From NCBI GenBank assembly GCA_964488535.1, contig CAZAUT010000021.1, positions 1 to 25,999 of the forward strand: a stretch of 25,999 nucleotides of DNA. Reading direction: 5' to 3'. Below are positions 1 to 8,253 of this stretch, piece after piece. The notes below the pieces were generated by a model. That model was not told the DNA's origin. It searched no databases and saw nothing but the letters and a program-made list of their open reading frames with translations. Source of the stretch: GWB1-38-13 sp964488535. Lineage in GTDB: Bacteria > Patescibacteriota > Microgenomatia > UBA8517. Positions within the stretch are counted from its first letter, which is position 1; each line of letters opens with the position of its first letter. The translations under genes and the position numbers were made by a program.

Positions 1-357
1 TTATTCTGGTGTCAATTCCCTGGCTGTTTATAACGGGAAATTGTATGCGGGGATGTATCGTGCTTCCGTTGGTTATGGTGATGTTTTTTCCTTTGACGGA
101 TCAAGTTGGAGTATAAGTTATGATGATTCTTCATCTTATTATGGCGTCAATTCCCTGGCTGTTTATAACGGGAAATTGTATGCGGGGATGTATGGATCTA
201 CCACCAGTTATGGTGATGTTTTTTCCTTTGACGGATCAAGTTGGAGTATAAGTTATGACAATTCTTCATCTTATTATACCATTAATTCCCTGGCTGTTTA
301 TAACGGGAAATTGTATGCGGGGATGTATCGTCCTTCCCTTGGTTATGGTGATGTTTT
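1..357 (+). repeat. 135-bp in-frame tandem repeat (about 2.7 copies)
   Basis: The segment GTCAATTCCCTGG recurs at 11 and 146, and as ATTAATTCCCTGG at 281, a period of exactly 135 bp (45 codons). The units are almost identical at DNA level except for a short variable stretch after GGGGATGTAT (encoding RASVG, GSTTS, RPSLG) and a second one near GVN/TIN. This suggests recent amplification or gene conversion with variation kept at loop positions. Confidence 0.9.
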
Positions 358-679
358 TGTTCTCGACGCCGGTGATCAGGTTTCATCAACCACATCCTCA
401 TGGTCAACGGGATTCCACCAAGCCGCTCTTGTCAAATCCGACACAAATTTGAATTTATACGTAAATGGGTCTTTGCAGGGAACAACCGCTCTTTCCTCGT
501 CAACCGTCGAAACGAATTTGTTCCCGCTTCTTTTGGGAAAACTATACGGAACCCGTGGAACAGGTGTCGGAGAAGGAATTTTCAAAGGCAAAATTGACGA
601 TCTGAAAATTTTCAACTTCGCCCTCTCTCCCTCCCAAATCCGCACCCTCTACAACCAAGCCAGTGCGGTGAGGTTTTAG
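2..679 (+). CDS. Repeat-containing surface protein with C-terminal LamG-like domain (5' truncated)
   Basis: The reading frame is open through the left edge of the window, so the N-terminus is missing; TTG at 41 is only an internal codon. The visible part has two regions. Residues 1-118 are near-identical 45-residue units containing SLAVYNGKLYAGMY and YGDVFSFDGSSWSISYD, which resemble beta-propeller or Kelch-type blades. The last ~105 residues look like a concanavalin A/LamG-like domain (Laminin_G_3 type): WSTGFHQAALVKS, LNLYVNGSLQG, GKIDDLKIFNFALSPSQIRTLYN. Such proteins are normally secreted and bind glycans or other cells. No C-terminal membrane anchor or LPXTG is present. The LamG call is good; the propeller interpretation is inference. 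Confidence 0.85.
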   Translation, partial: YSGVNSLAVYNGKLYAGMYRASVGYGDVFSFDGSSWSISYDDSSSYYGVNSLAVYNGKLYAGMYGSTTSYGDVFSFDGSSWSISYDNSSSYYTINSLAVYNGKLYAGMYRPSLGYGDVFVLDAGDQVSSTTSSWSTGFHQAALVKSDTNLNLYVNGSLQGTTALSSSTVETNLFPLLLGKLYGTRGTGVGEGIFKGKIDDLKIFNFALSPSQIRTLYNQASAVRF

Positions 680-689
680 GGGGGGTTAT

Positions 690-715
690 GCCACTGTTTC
701 GTTAGAAACAATGGC
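690..715 (+). terminator. Hairpin after the LamG gene
   Basis: An 11-bp stem with one mismatch (690-700 with 705-715) and a GTTA loop begins 10 bp after the TAG stop at 677-679. No T-tract follows, so it is either a weak terminator or an mRNA 3' end stabiliser. Confidence 0.4.
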
Positions 716-725
716 ACTTAAGTTT

Positions 726-749
726 CTTAAGATTCTTAAGAATCTTAAG
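726..749. repeat. Perfect 24-bp CTTAAG palindrome
   Basis: Bases 726-749 read the same on both strands and consist of CTTAAG units joined by ATT/AAT. The palindrome ends 16 bp before the ATG of the four-helix-bundle gene. A related palindrome lies at that gene's stop codon (1345-1362). Confidence 0.8.
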
Positions 750-765
750 CAAAAAAAAAGAAATC

Positions 766-1350
766 ATGCAACCATACAAAAAACTCTACACATACTGGTT
801 CTCGGTCGTCATCTACGACCTGACTGTCGATTTCACCGAAAGGAATATCAAAAGCTGGAAACTGAAAGAACAAATAGATGGCGCCGCAAGAAGCGGAAAG
901 CAAAATATTGTTGAAGCGTCAATTGATATGCAAACATCTTTAAAACTCCCGATTAAGATGTATTCAACTTCAAAGGGTTCTTTTGAAGAAGACATTGGCG
1001 ACCTTGAGGATTTTTTAAGACAAAGGGGAATGAAACAGTATGCGAAAGACGACCCAAGGGTTTTAAAATGGCGGGCAACTGGTGCCCGCCTCGTAAGAAC
1101 CTTAAGTTCCTTAAGAACCTTAGAGGAACAAAGAAACTTAAATTCCTTAAGTAACTTAAAAGAGGCCTTTAACCCCTCAAACCTCGAAGAAGAAGTCAAT
1201 CTTCTTCTGACTCTTTGCCATCAGGCAAGTTTTCTTTTGGACCGGCAGATCAAATCACTCGAAGCAAAACACCTCAAGGAAGGCGGATACACCGAAAAAC
1301 TGTACTGGAAAAGAAAAGAGTATCTTTCCTCACTTAAGAATCCTAAGTAA
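766..1350 (+). CDS. Four-helix-bundle protein with C-terminal suffix domain
   Basis: 194 residues. Residues 1-108 match the 23S-rRNA-intervening-sequence / four-helix-bundle family seen in Patescibacteria: LKEQIDGAARSGKQNIVEA is the typical second helix. Residues 140-190 (LCHQASFLLDRQIKSLE, then EGGYTEKLY) match the four-helix-bundle 'suffix' domain. The cellular function of the family is not established. The linker at residues 110-133 (RTLSSLRTLEEQRNLNSL) is encoded by CTTAAG-type simple repeats at 1095-1157, the same words that make the palindromes on both sides of the gene. The ATG at 766 is the first plausible start; an A-rich stretch precedes it, with no clear Shine-Dalgarno. The family assignment is from remembered motifs. 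Confidence 0.8.
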   Translation: MQPYKKLYTYWFSVVIYDLTVDFTERNIKSWKLKEQIDGAARSGKQNIVEASIDMQTSLKLPIKMYSTSKGSFEEDIGDLEDFLRQRGMKQYAKDDPRVLKWRATGARLVRTLSSLRTLEEQRNLNSLSNLKEAFNPSNLEEEVNLLLTLCHQASFLLDRQIKSLEAKHLKEGGYTEKLYWKRKEYLSSLKNPK

Positions 1351-1362
1351 CTTAAGTTACTT
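1345..1362. repeat. Perfect 18-bp palindrome over the stop codon
   Basis: AAGTAACTTAAGTTACTT is self-complementary and includes the TAA stop (1348-1350) of the preceding gene. More CTTAAG words flank it (1333-1366). It may act as a transcript-end hairpin. Confidence 0.7.
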
Positions 1363-1381
1363 AAGTTCCCCCTCTTCCCTC

Positions 1382-1412
1382 TGGACAACGATATAATTTT
1401 CTTGTATATAAA
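1382..1412 (+). promoter_or_regulatory. Possible promoter of the MerR-like gene
   Basis: TGGACA (1382-1387) and TATATA (1405-1410) or TATAAA (1407-1412) are spaced by 17-19 bp. The start codon at 1426 is only about 14 bp downstream, so the leader would be very short. Confidence 0.4.
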
Positions 1413-1425
1413 TCTTTACAAACCT

Positions 1426-2187
1426 ATGCAAAATTCTACTCCTTCGGGAAAACTTTTCAGTATCGGTGAAGCCTCGGAATATCTCGGAGTATCCATAGAC
1501 ACCTTAAGACGTTGGGAAAAAAGAGACAGGATTACTCCCCTGCGCTCCCCCGGCGGACATCGTTACTATTCCCAAAACGATCTCGACGGTCTTTTTAACA
1601 AGCGGTATACAAGGGACGAGGAAACAGTCAGAAGAACGCAGGAAGAGCTTGGAAAAACAGAAGGCCGCACGGAGACAGCCGATATTCCAAAAATCGGCAT
1701 TTCTTCTTCTTTTTCGGAATCTGACATCCCAAAACCCCCATCCGCCGATATTCCCCAACCGGTAATCGGCAGTGCTCCGCCCGTTTCCATTCCCGAACCC
1801 GAAGATTCCGTCAATTCCTTTTTTTCCGATACCTTCCAGCGTTATGACACATCTATTTCGGAAAAACCTGAACCGATGCCCGAAACTTCCCCCCCCGCGC
1901 CCCTTTCCCCGGCCCAGCCGGTTACGGACACTCCGTCCCCCGATCTTTCCCTTCATACCGGAGCGGATTTTCTTCTTCCAAATATCAAACTGCAAAACAA
2001 AGACAGCAACCTTCTTTCAGAGGAAGATATTGAAAAAAGGCTTAATACAATTCTTAAAAGCGACAAAAAAAGCACTCCAAAAAAGGATGTTTTCCTTTAT
2101 GTTCTTTCCGCATTTGTCATGGTTGCCGATGCAGTACTTCTTTTTCTTTGGATTTCATCGTCGAGAATAGTCTCACCCATTCCGTAA
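1426..2187 (+). CDS. Membrane-anchored MerR-type HTH protein
   Basis: 253 residues from ATG 1426; a TTG at 1402 would add 8 residues but lies within the likely -10 region. Residues ~10-55 form a MerR/excisionase-type winged HTH: FSIGEASEYLGVSIDTLRRW and SPGGHRYYSQNDLDGLF, with the family's RW and GGHRYY signatures. A long Pro/Ser/Glu-rich, probably disordered linker follows (~60-185). Residues ~222-243 (VFLYVLSAFVMVADAVLLFLWI) form one transmembrane helix, leaving a short external tail. The DNA-binding domain is thus tethered to the membrane from the cytoplasmic side. No effector-binding domain is seen. MerR proteins are usually soluble dimers, so this layout is unusual. The role and target genes are unknown; the ligase-like gene downstream has its own promoter. 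Confidence 0.8.
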   Translation: MQNSTPSGKLFSIGEASEYLGVSIDTLRRWEKRDRITPLRSPGGHRYYSQNDLDGLFNKRYTRDEETVRRTQEELGKTEGRTETADIPKIGISSSFSESDIPKPPSADIPQPVIGSAPPVSIPEPEDSVNSFFSDTFQRYDTSISEKPEPMPETSPPAPLSPAQPVTDTPSPDLSLHTGADFLLPNIKLQNKDSNLLSEEDIEKRLNTILKSDKKSTPKKDVFLYVLSAFVMVADAVLLFLWISSSRIVSPIP

Positions 2188-2202
2188 ATGTTATATAACG
2201 AG

Positions 2203-2266
2203 TATATTTGTTATATATTGTAATAATAATTATATTTGTTATATACTGATTTATAATTTGTTATAT
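2203..2266 (+). repeat. AT-rich direct repeats upstream of the ligase-like gene
   Basis: The word ATTTGTTATAT (or close variant) occurs around 2206, 2234 and 2256, spaced 28 and 22 bp apart. The stretch lies between the MerR-like gene and the promoter at 2291. The copies could be operator sites or just AT-rich low complexity. Confidence 0.45.
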
Positions 2267-2290
2267 TACAAATTCCCGCATTTTTGCCCC

Positions 2291-2320
2291 TTGACACCCC
2301 TTCAGCAGATAAAATATATT
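2291..2320 (+). promoter_or_regulatory. Strong sigma70-type promoter
   Basis: A perfect -35 TTGACA (2291-2296), an 18-bp spacer and -10 TATATT (2315-2320). The predicted transcript start near 2327 leaves a leader of about 49 nt before the ATG at 2376. Confidence 0.65.
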
Positions 2321-2375
2321 GGAAAAAGATTAATGTTTTCTGTCTAAAAACCGTTGTCAACTTTTTACTATTCAA

Positions 2376-4412
2376 ATGGAAAAAATATTTGATAAAGCTG
2401 AGAAGTATCTTTCAATCGCATTTATTTTTGTTCTTCCTTTCTTTGTAATGTCGGTGTCGTCAAACCCTTTCACCATCACAAAATTGTTGCTGGCTGTGTT
2501 TTTTTGTGTGGCGGGTGTCATTATTATCGGACTTAAAACAATTGTCACCGGAAAATTGTCATATAGATTAAGTGTTTACGACATACCCGTCCTTCTGGTC
2601 GGGGCGTCTTATCTTGCAAGTGCCGTATTCAGAACCCCCAACAAGATGGAGGCGGTTCTTCTTCCCGGCACCGCAACGGCGGTTGTCGGCGGAGTTTTGA
2701 TTTATTTCATCATCAACCAGCTGAAGGACAAGTCGCCGATAGCCAGGACATTGGTTCTTTCGGGAGCGGTTTATTCGCTTTTTATGATTCTATCGTATCT
2801 TGGGGTATTCGCAAAAATCCCCCAGCTTCCCGCTTTTATGCAGGCAAGAACCTATACCCCCGACGGGGGTTATCTGCCGTCGGCAATTTTTCTTTTGAGC
2901 ATTCTCCCGCTTGGCGTATCCTCGGTTATTTCCTCAAAGGAGATAAAAAACAGGATTGTATACATTTTTGTTTCTCTTTTGCTGACCGCAGGACTTTCCC
3001 TCAGCGTTTATCAGATGCTTCCCGGAAAACCTTCCTCGCCGAGGTTTCCGAGCCACGCAATTTCCTGGGAAATTTCCATAGACGCTCTTAAGGCAAGCCC
3101 GATTTTCGGGGTCGGTCCGGGAAACTATATGACTGCCTTCAACCGCTTCAGATCATTGGCCTTTAACTCAACTCCCGTCTGGAACGTCAAGTACTCGACT
3201 GCATCAAACTTCCTCTTCACTCTTTTTACCGAAACCGGTCTTTTTGGACTGTCTTCATATATTCTTCTTTTCTGGATATTTTTCAAGGACGCCAAAAAAC
3301 AGATCAGGGAAAATAAACTGGTCAACTGGGGCGCGGAATCGATCCTTCCGATACTTTCCTTTGCGCTGCTTTTTCTCATCCTTCTTTTCTTTCCGGCAAC
3401 CGTTTTTATCACTATATTAATATTCATCCTTCTTTCACTTTCGGCAAAAACACATCCCGCTTCCGTCAACCTGTCTGTCCAGAATATCAAAGACGACGGA
3501 AGTCATAATCTGACTTCATCAAGAATATTTCCCCTTCTGGTCTTTCTGCCGTTGATCGGTCTGTCCGTATTTGTTGCCTACAGAACGTTTAACATAGTCA
3601 GAGCCGAGTTTTACTATAAATCAGCGCTCGAATCTCTCCTGGCAAACGATGCGCAGGCAACTTTTAATAATATGCGTAACTCCGTCACTCTTAATCCCCG
3701 GGTTGACAGGTACCGTTCGACATTCTCACGCATAAATCTTATTCTCGCCGATGCGACCGCAAGAAAGAAAGATCTCACTGATGCCGACAGGACTACAATT
3801 AGTCAGCTTATTCAGGCATCCATCTCCGAAGCAAAGGCAAGCGTTGCCTTGAACCCTCTCCGTTCGCAAAATTGGGAAGTCCTTGGAAGGACTTACCAAA
3901 GCATAATTCCTCTGGCAAACGGTGCCGATGCCTACGCAGCTCAGGCTTATCAGCAGGCAGTTGCCCTTGATCCCATCAATCCGCAGCTGAGAGTTACTCT
4001 TGGAGGTCTTTATTACGGAGCCAAAAACTATGAAACGGCAGTAAGGGTGTTCGAATTGGCGGTCACGTCAAAACCGGACCTTGCCAACTCGCATTTTAAC
4101 CTTGCTTATGCCTACAAAGAACAAGGCAAGTACGATCCGGCAATAACACAGATGGGACTTGTCCTTGGACTGCTCTCGCCGGATTCAAAAGACTATGAAG
4201 TTGCCAAAAAAGCTCTTGAGGATTTCCAGAGCAAGAAAAAATCTGCCGAAGTTCCCGCTCCGTCGGAAGAGCTTGTTCCGCCGGTTGTCCCGACTCCCGC
4301 AATCCAACCTAAAGTCGATTTACCTGAAGGATCCGAACCGCCTGAAGCCCCAATCACTGAAGAAGGGAGCTCAGAAACAACACCCACTCCTCCGGTATCC
4401 CCAACTCCGTAA
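2376..4412 (+). CDS. O-antigen ligase/polymerase-like membrane protein with TPR domain
   Basis: 678 residues. Residues ~10-450 carry about ten hydrophobic helices. The Wzy_C / O-antigen ligase signature is at ~235-290: ASPIFGVGPGNYMTAFNRF, then TASNFLFTLFTETGLFGL. In characterised relatives this family joins or polymerises undecaprenyl-linked glycans outside the membrane. Residues ~475-610 contain TPR-like helices (LGRTYQSI, AYQQAVALDPINPQLRVTLG, AVTSKPDLANSHFNLAYAY). The last ~55 residues are Pro/Glu/Thr-rich. The ligase-plus-TPR layout is known in the family; whether it glycosylates proteins or builds a polysaccharide cannot be told. The ATG lacks an obvious Shine-Dalgarno. It converges on the M23 peptidase gene. 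Confidence 0.85.
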   Translation: MEKIFDKAEKYLSIAFIFVLPFFVMSVSSNPFTITKLLLAVFFCVAGVIIIGLKTIVTGKLSYRLSVYDIPVLLVGASYLASAVFRTPNKMEAVLLPGTATAVVGGVLIYFIINQLKDKSPIARTLVLSGAVYSLFMILSYLGVFAKIPQLPAFMQARTYTPDGGYLPSAIFLLSILPLGVSSVISSKEIKNRIVYIFVSLLLTAGLSLSVYQMLPGKPSSPRFPSHAISWEISIDALKASPIFGVGPGNYMTAFNRFRSLAFNSTPVWNVKYSTASNFLFTLFTETGLFGLSSYILLFWIFFKDAKKQIRENKLVNWGAESILPILSFALLFLILLFFPATVFITILIFILLSLSAKTHPASVNLSVQNIKDDGSHNLTSSRIFPLLVFLPLIGLSVFVAYRTFNIVRAEFYYKSALESLLANDAQATFNNMRNSVTLNPRVDRYRSTFSRINLILADATARKKDLTDADRTTISQLIQASISEAKASVALNPLRSQNWEVLGRTYQSIIPLANGADAYAAQAYQQAVALDPINPQLRVTLGGLYYGAKNYETAVRVFELAVTSKPDLANSHFNLAYAYKEQGKYDPAITQMGLVLGLLSPDSKDYEVAKKALEDFQSKKKSAEVPAPSEELVPPVVPTPAIQPKVDLPEGSEPPEAPITEEGSSETTPTPPVSPTP

Positions 4413-4886
4413 GTCTGATTGGTTAGTTGGTCGCCGTCCCAAATAGTCTGCATCACATTAGACGTACTTTTGCATCGGCGGTCTGACCCGGAGAGTTACT
4501 TTGTTACTTGGTTACTTGGTAATATTGTCAATATTCTGATTTTCAATATTCAATTGATTTTTCAATTGATCAATATTTCAATGGTAAATTAAATAGTCTC
4601 CGACTCAAAGAGTCTCCTACTCGGTGAGTAAATTGAAAATTAAGATATTGAAAATAATTTAACTTAATCTGTTTATATCTTTATATCTAAATATCTTTTT
4701 CCCCTTCCCCTCCCCCCATAATACGTTATACATAATACGTAATACATTTTCTCCCTATATACCATATACAACATACAATATACTTTCCCTCTTAGTATCC
4801 CAGTATCCTCGTATCCTAATATCCCCGTATCTTCCCCTTTCCCTTCTCCCATAATACGTTATACATGATACGTTATACAGTATCCC
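4413..4886. other. Intergenic region between convergent genes, rich in simple repeats
   Basis: There is no convincing gene. From 4498 to 4580 there are short words such as GTTACTTGGT and CAATATT in direct and inverted order. At 4600-4632 there are small hairpins of the ACTC-NNN-GAGT type. The 4702-4791 stretch is a perfect repeat of another spacer, followed by GTATCC/TAATATCC words to 4835. A clear intrinsic terminator is not visible. Confidence 0.6.
4702..4791. repeat. 90-bp dispersed spacer repeat, copy 1
   Basis: Identical over 90 bp to 7632-7721. It contains ATAATACGTTATACATAATA and CCATATACAACATACAATAT. Shorter relatives occur at 10379-10418, 10582-10615 and 15552-15585, all between genes. 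Confidence 0.9.
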
Positions 4887-6041
4887 CTACAGCACTCCCA
4901 GCGGATTAATGTGTACACCGTTTACTATCACTTCAAAATGAAGATGCGTTCCTGTCGATCTTCCCGTCGATCCCATTTTTCCGACGGCAGCTCCTCTTGA
5001 TATACCCTGTCCGGGAAGGACATATATCTTCGAAAGATGCGCATAAAGCGTTCTGTATCCGTTTCCATGGTCAATGACAACCCTGTTACCATAGCCGTAG
5101 GCATCCGGCCATCCGGCAACAATTACTTTTCCGGAATCGGCAGCCAGAACGTCGGGTGCAGCTTTGTTTGCGATATCAAGTCCTTTGTGGTACCAGACGA
5201 AACGCTGTGTGATCGTTCCTGCAGCCGGCCAGACAAATGTCCCTGACCCTGCAATCGTTCCTGCATCGGGCGTAGTCTGTCTTATTCTGACGGGTGCGGG
5301 AGCAAGAACATCTGCCGGTTTAGCACCGTCGGGTACAATAACCACCTGTCCGATCGCCAGCTGGAAAGTTTCATCATTGGTGAAAGAATTAAAAGGATAG
5401 TTTACAATACCCTGTGGATCGACATCATATTTTTTAGCAATCGAATAGACGGTATCGCCTTTTTTGACCGTATGTGCAACACCGGTCACCGGAAGAATTT
5501 GAAGCACCTGCCCTTCCTTAATTGTCGCTTTCTCGCTTAAATTATTTTGCCACCTGATCGTTTCAGCCGATACACCATATTTCTCCGAGATACTACTTAT
5601 TGTATCGCCTTTCTGTACTTTGTACTCAACGATCTCTCCACGGACATCTTCCGAAAAATCCGTTGCTATCGCAGTTTCCTGGGTTGACGCGGAAACCGAC
5701 ATACTGCTTTGGGGAATACTCCACGGGTCCACAGTTCTTCCGGGAAATTCCTGTGCTACAACCGGAGCAATCACTATCGAAAGCCCTCCGAGGGCGCTTA
5801 TTCCGATATGTGATAAAGGCCTGGAATATTTACCGCGTTTTTTATAAAGAACCGTTACAACGGCGCTTTTACCCAAAAAGAGCCTGTCCAAAACAGCGTT
5901 TGTCCGGTTAATTATGTAAATCCTTAAGTCACCGGCAAAAAGCGGTATATCTTTTGTGGCATCGTGCAAATCTTCCCGAACCGTTTTTGCTACACTCACC
6001 ACCCCGACAGCAATCCGTTTAACTTTTTCGATCTTCACCAT
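4887..6041 (-). CDS. LysM-M23 family metallopeptidase
   Basis: 384 residues. After a ~75-residue cytoplasmic N-terminal region comes a transmembrane segment at ~78-96 (HIGISALGGLSIVIAPVVA). Two LysM domains follow (~139-184, starting EYKVQKGDTISSISEKYGVS, and ~189-238, starting HTVKKGDTVYSIAKKYDVD), which bind peptidoglycan. The M23 domain is at ~268-384. The zinc ligands of lysostaphin/LytM-type endopeptidases are visible: H285 and D289 in HKGLD, H368 in THLHFEV, with catalytic H335 (YAH) and H366. The protein should cleave peptidoglycan cross-links or act in cell-wall remodelling outside the membrane. All key residues are intact, so this is not a degenerate EnvC/NlpD-type activator. A TACAAT hexamer at 6057-6062 is a possible -10. 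Confidence 0.93.
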   Translation of the reverse strand: MVKIEKVKRIAVGVVSVAKTVREDLHDATKDIPLFAGDLRIYIINRTNAVLDRLFLGKSAVVTVLYKKRGKYSRPLSHIGISALGGLSIVIAPVVAQEFPGRTVDPWSIPQSSMSVSASTQETAIATDFSEDVRGEIVEYKVQKGDTISSISEKYGVSAETIRWQNNLSEKATIKEGQVLQILPVTGVAHTVKKGDTVYSIAKKYDVDPQGIVNYPFNSFTNDETFQLAIGQVVIVPDGAKPADVLAPAPVRIRQTTPDAGTIAGSGTFVWPAAGTITQRFVWYHKGLDIANKAAPDVLAADSGKVIVAGWPDAYGYGNRVVIDHGNGYRTLYAHLSKIYVLPGQGISRGAAVGKMGSTGRSTGTHLHFEVIVNGVHINPLGVL

Positions 6042-6161
6042 ACCCTGCGAAAGTCAATTGTACCACACGGAACACAACATGTTTAATGTTTAATATTCAT
6101 CCCGTAATATTCAATACATGATACGTTATACTTTATTCATGATACGTTATACATGTAACAG

Positions 6162-7490
6162 TTATCCTATCGCCAAATTCTTCAGGAAGTCATCGTTGGA
6201 GTCGGTTTTTCTCAACCGTTCAAGAAGGGTTTCCGTTCTTTCGTCTTCGGAGACCATATCAAGCATCCGTCTTAATGTATATATCTTCTGCAAAACGTCT
6301 TTTCCATAGAGGAGCTCTTCCTGCCTCGTCCCGCTTCTTGTTACGTTTATCGCCGGAAATATTCTTCTGTCCGCCAAACGGCGGTCAAGATGAAGTTCCA
6401 TGTTTCCTGTACCTTTAAATTCCTCGTATATCAGATCATCCATTCTTGAACCCGTATCCACAAGACAAGTTCCGATAATTGTCAATGAACCTTCGTTTTC
6501 AATTTTCCTTGCAGCGCCGAAAAATTTCTTCGCAGGGAAAAGTGCTACCGGATCAAATCCGCCCGAAAGAGTTCTTCCGGATGTCGGGAGTGCCAGGTTG
6601 TAAGCTCTGGCCATTCTTGTGATCGAGTCCAAAACAATAACAACATTGGCACCCATTTCAACCATTCTTCTTGCCCGTTCAAGAGCCAACTCTCCAACTC
6701 TCGTCTGTGCATCGGGAGATTCATCAAAATTGGAGGCCGCAACCTCGCCAAGTCCTCCGGTTACTTCATTCATTACTTTTTTAATATCGGTAACCTCCTC
6801 GGGACGTTCTCCTATCAATACCGCCATCAAATGAACCGAAATCTTATCTGTTTCCTGTTTTTTGTTTTTTATTTCTTGTTGTTCCGGATAGTTTTTGCCA
6901 ATTCCTGCAATAATATCTTTCAAAAGCCAAGTCTTCCCTGCCTTGGGGGGCGAAACGATAAGCCCTCTTTGGCCGAAACCGATGGGTGAAATAAGATCTA
7001 TCACTCTCGTCGTCAAAGGTTCTGCCCCTGTCGTCAGATTTATTCTCTGGTCCGGGTATATTGCCGTCATCGAATCGAATTCGGGTCTTTCTTTCATTTC
7101 GTCGGCGTTCACACCGTTTATTTTTTCAACCTTCAGAAGACCCCAGTAGCGTTCGTTTTCCTTTGGGCTTCTGGCCTGGCCTCCGACCATATCACCGACA
7201 CGGAGATTAAAACGTCTTATCTGAGAGGAAGAAATGTAAACATCGCGTGTGGACGAAGCAAAGCTCGGACGCAATAAACCCGATCCTTCATTGGCAATAT
7301 CAAGTACTCCCTGGACAAATTCCGTCGGAAGATTCGCATCGGGAATAATTCTCTCGTAGGAGTAGCCGTTATCGGGCATCGTATAATTGGCAGCATCGAG
7401 CGGTTTCTCGCCGACAATTGACGCAGCATCCGGCTGCAGTGAATCAACAACGGAAGACACCTCGGGCTCGTTGGTAGTTTTATTCGCCAT
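6162..7490 (-). CDS. rho: Transcription termination factor Rho
   Basis: 442 residues from ATG 7490; a TTG two codons upstream is less likely. An N-terminal RNA-binding region (SRDVYISSSQ-like, FNLRVGDMVGGQARSP) precedes the RecA-like ATPase. The Walker A is PPKAGKT (181-187). Other Rho signatures are GERPEEVTD, ASNFDESPDAQ (usually ...TFDEP), VVIVLDSITRMARAYN, SGRTLSGGFDPVAL, FFGAARKIENEGSLTIIGT and LADRRIFPAINVTRSGTRQEELL. The enzyme is a hexameric RNA helicase that ends transcription. Residues ~203-217 (EQQEIKNKKQETDKI) are a charged insert between GKNYP and the core strand VHLMAVLIGERP, encoded by CTGTTTTTTG-type low-complexity DNA like that in the spacers. It is the only member of its transcription unit that I can see. 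Confidence 0.97.
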   Translation of the reverse strand: MANKTTNEPEVSSVVDSLQPDAASIVGEKPLDAANYTMPDNGYSYERIIPDANLPTEFVQGVLDIANEGSGLLRPSFASSTRDVYISSSQIRRFNLRVGDMVGGQARSPKENERYWGLLKVEKINGVNADEMKERPEFDSMTAIYPDQRINLTTGAEPLTTRVIDLISPIGFGQRGLIVSPPKAGKTWLLKDIIAGIGKNYPEQQEIKNKKQETDKISVHLMAVLIGERPEEVTDIKKVMNEVTGGLGEVAASNFDESPDAQTRVGELALERARRMVEMGANVVIVLDSITRMARAYNLALPTSGRTLSGGFDPVALFPAKKFFGAARKIENEGSLTIIGTCLVDTGSRMDDLIYEEFKGTGNMELHLDRRLADRRIFPAINVTRSGTRQEELLYGKDVLQKIYTLRRMLDMVSEDERTETLLERLRKTDSNDDFLKNLAIG

Positions 7491-7631
7491 AAACAAAAAG
7501 TTCCATTTTATATAAGCTTGGAAGCCAAACGACTAAAGAAGCAAACACGTTCCAAATCCACCCTTATTCTATATACATCCCTCACCGTTGTCAACGGGCG
7601 GAATTTTTTCCAAACACCCAAACATTCCACT

Positions 7632-7721
7632 CCCTTCCCCTCCCCCCATAATACGTTATACATAATACGTAATACATTTTCTCCCTATATACCATATACA
7701 ACATACAATATACTTTCCCTC
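7632..7721. repeat. 90-bp dispersed spacer repeat, copy 2
   Basis: Identical to 4702-4791. Its right end touches the stop codon of the minus-strand gene ending at 7722, so on that strand it is the immediate 3' flank of the gene. Confidence 0.9.
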
Positions 7722-8249
7722 CTAATATCCCCGTATCTTCACCTTCGACAATTTCCAGCCTCCCACATCGTCGTGGGAATATATAAATTCCAACACTTTC
7801 CCGGGTAGCTTATTGCTCCCGTAGACCCTGAGATAAACGGCTGCCGAATTTCCATTGGGATCAGAATACGACCTTTCGAGTTCTGTTTTTACCGGTTTTT
7901 CATATTGCGAAAGCTGTTGCAAAAGGTCGCCGAAAACGGCTTTTTCATTGATGTTTTGAAAAACAGGATCATTCCGGTATGATACGTCTGAGTTTAGCAG
8001 TGAACTGATCAAAATATCCGACTTCTTTTTTAGAAATTCAATAACGGTCGTCAGTTCCTGCGAGCCTGCCCCTCCTTGACTTGCACCGCTTTTAGATTGC
8101 GGGTAAATCCCGCTGTTTATCACCTGTGGTCCGCTTTCTTTTTTGTTTCTGCTGAAAATTTCGGACGCGATATAAAGCCCGATTATAAAAACAATAAAAG
8201 CCCCCAGAATCAGATAAACTTTCTTGTAATTTGCAAATCTTACTTGCAT
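7722..8249 (-). CDS. Small membrane-anchored protein in operon with the pilin-like gene
   Basis: 175 residues; family not recognised. The frame is open much further upstream, but the start at 8249 is chosen because an excellent Shine-Dalgarno (AGGAGG, 8254-8259) lies 4 nt before it and the extension would overlap the neighbour. Residues ~12-31 (VYLILGAFIVFIIGLYIA) form one transmembrane helix. A Ser/Gly-rich linker (55-70) and an outer domain of ~105 residues follow, with FLKKKSDILISSLLNSDVSY and AAVYLRVYGSNKLPGKVLEF. The domain resembles small periplasmic/secreted alpha-beta domains but lacks a known motif. It lies 16 bp after the stop of the pilin-like gene and is likely co-transcribed, so it may help assemble or hold that surface protein (inference). 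Confidence 0.8.
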   Translation of the reverse strand: MQVRFANYKKVYLILGAFIVFIIGLYIASEIFSRNKKESGPQVINSGIYPQSKSGASQGGAGSQELTTVIEFLKKKSDILISSLLNSDVSYRNDPVFQNINEKAVFGDLLQQLSQYEKPVKTELERSYSDPNGNSAAVYLRVYGSNKLPGKVLEFIYSHDDVGGWKLSKVKIRGY

Positions 8250-8253
8250 AATC

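Noticed and set aside
1504..1995. Long antisense frame opposite the MerR-like gene
   Set aside because: It is a shadow caused by the Pro/Ser-rich linker composition; the sense frame has clear domains.
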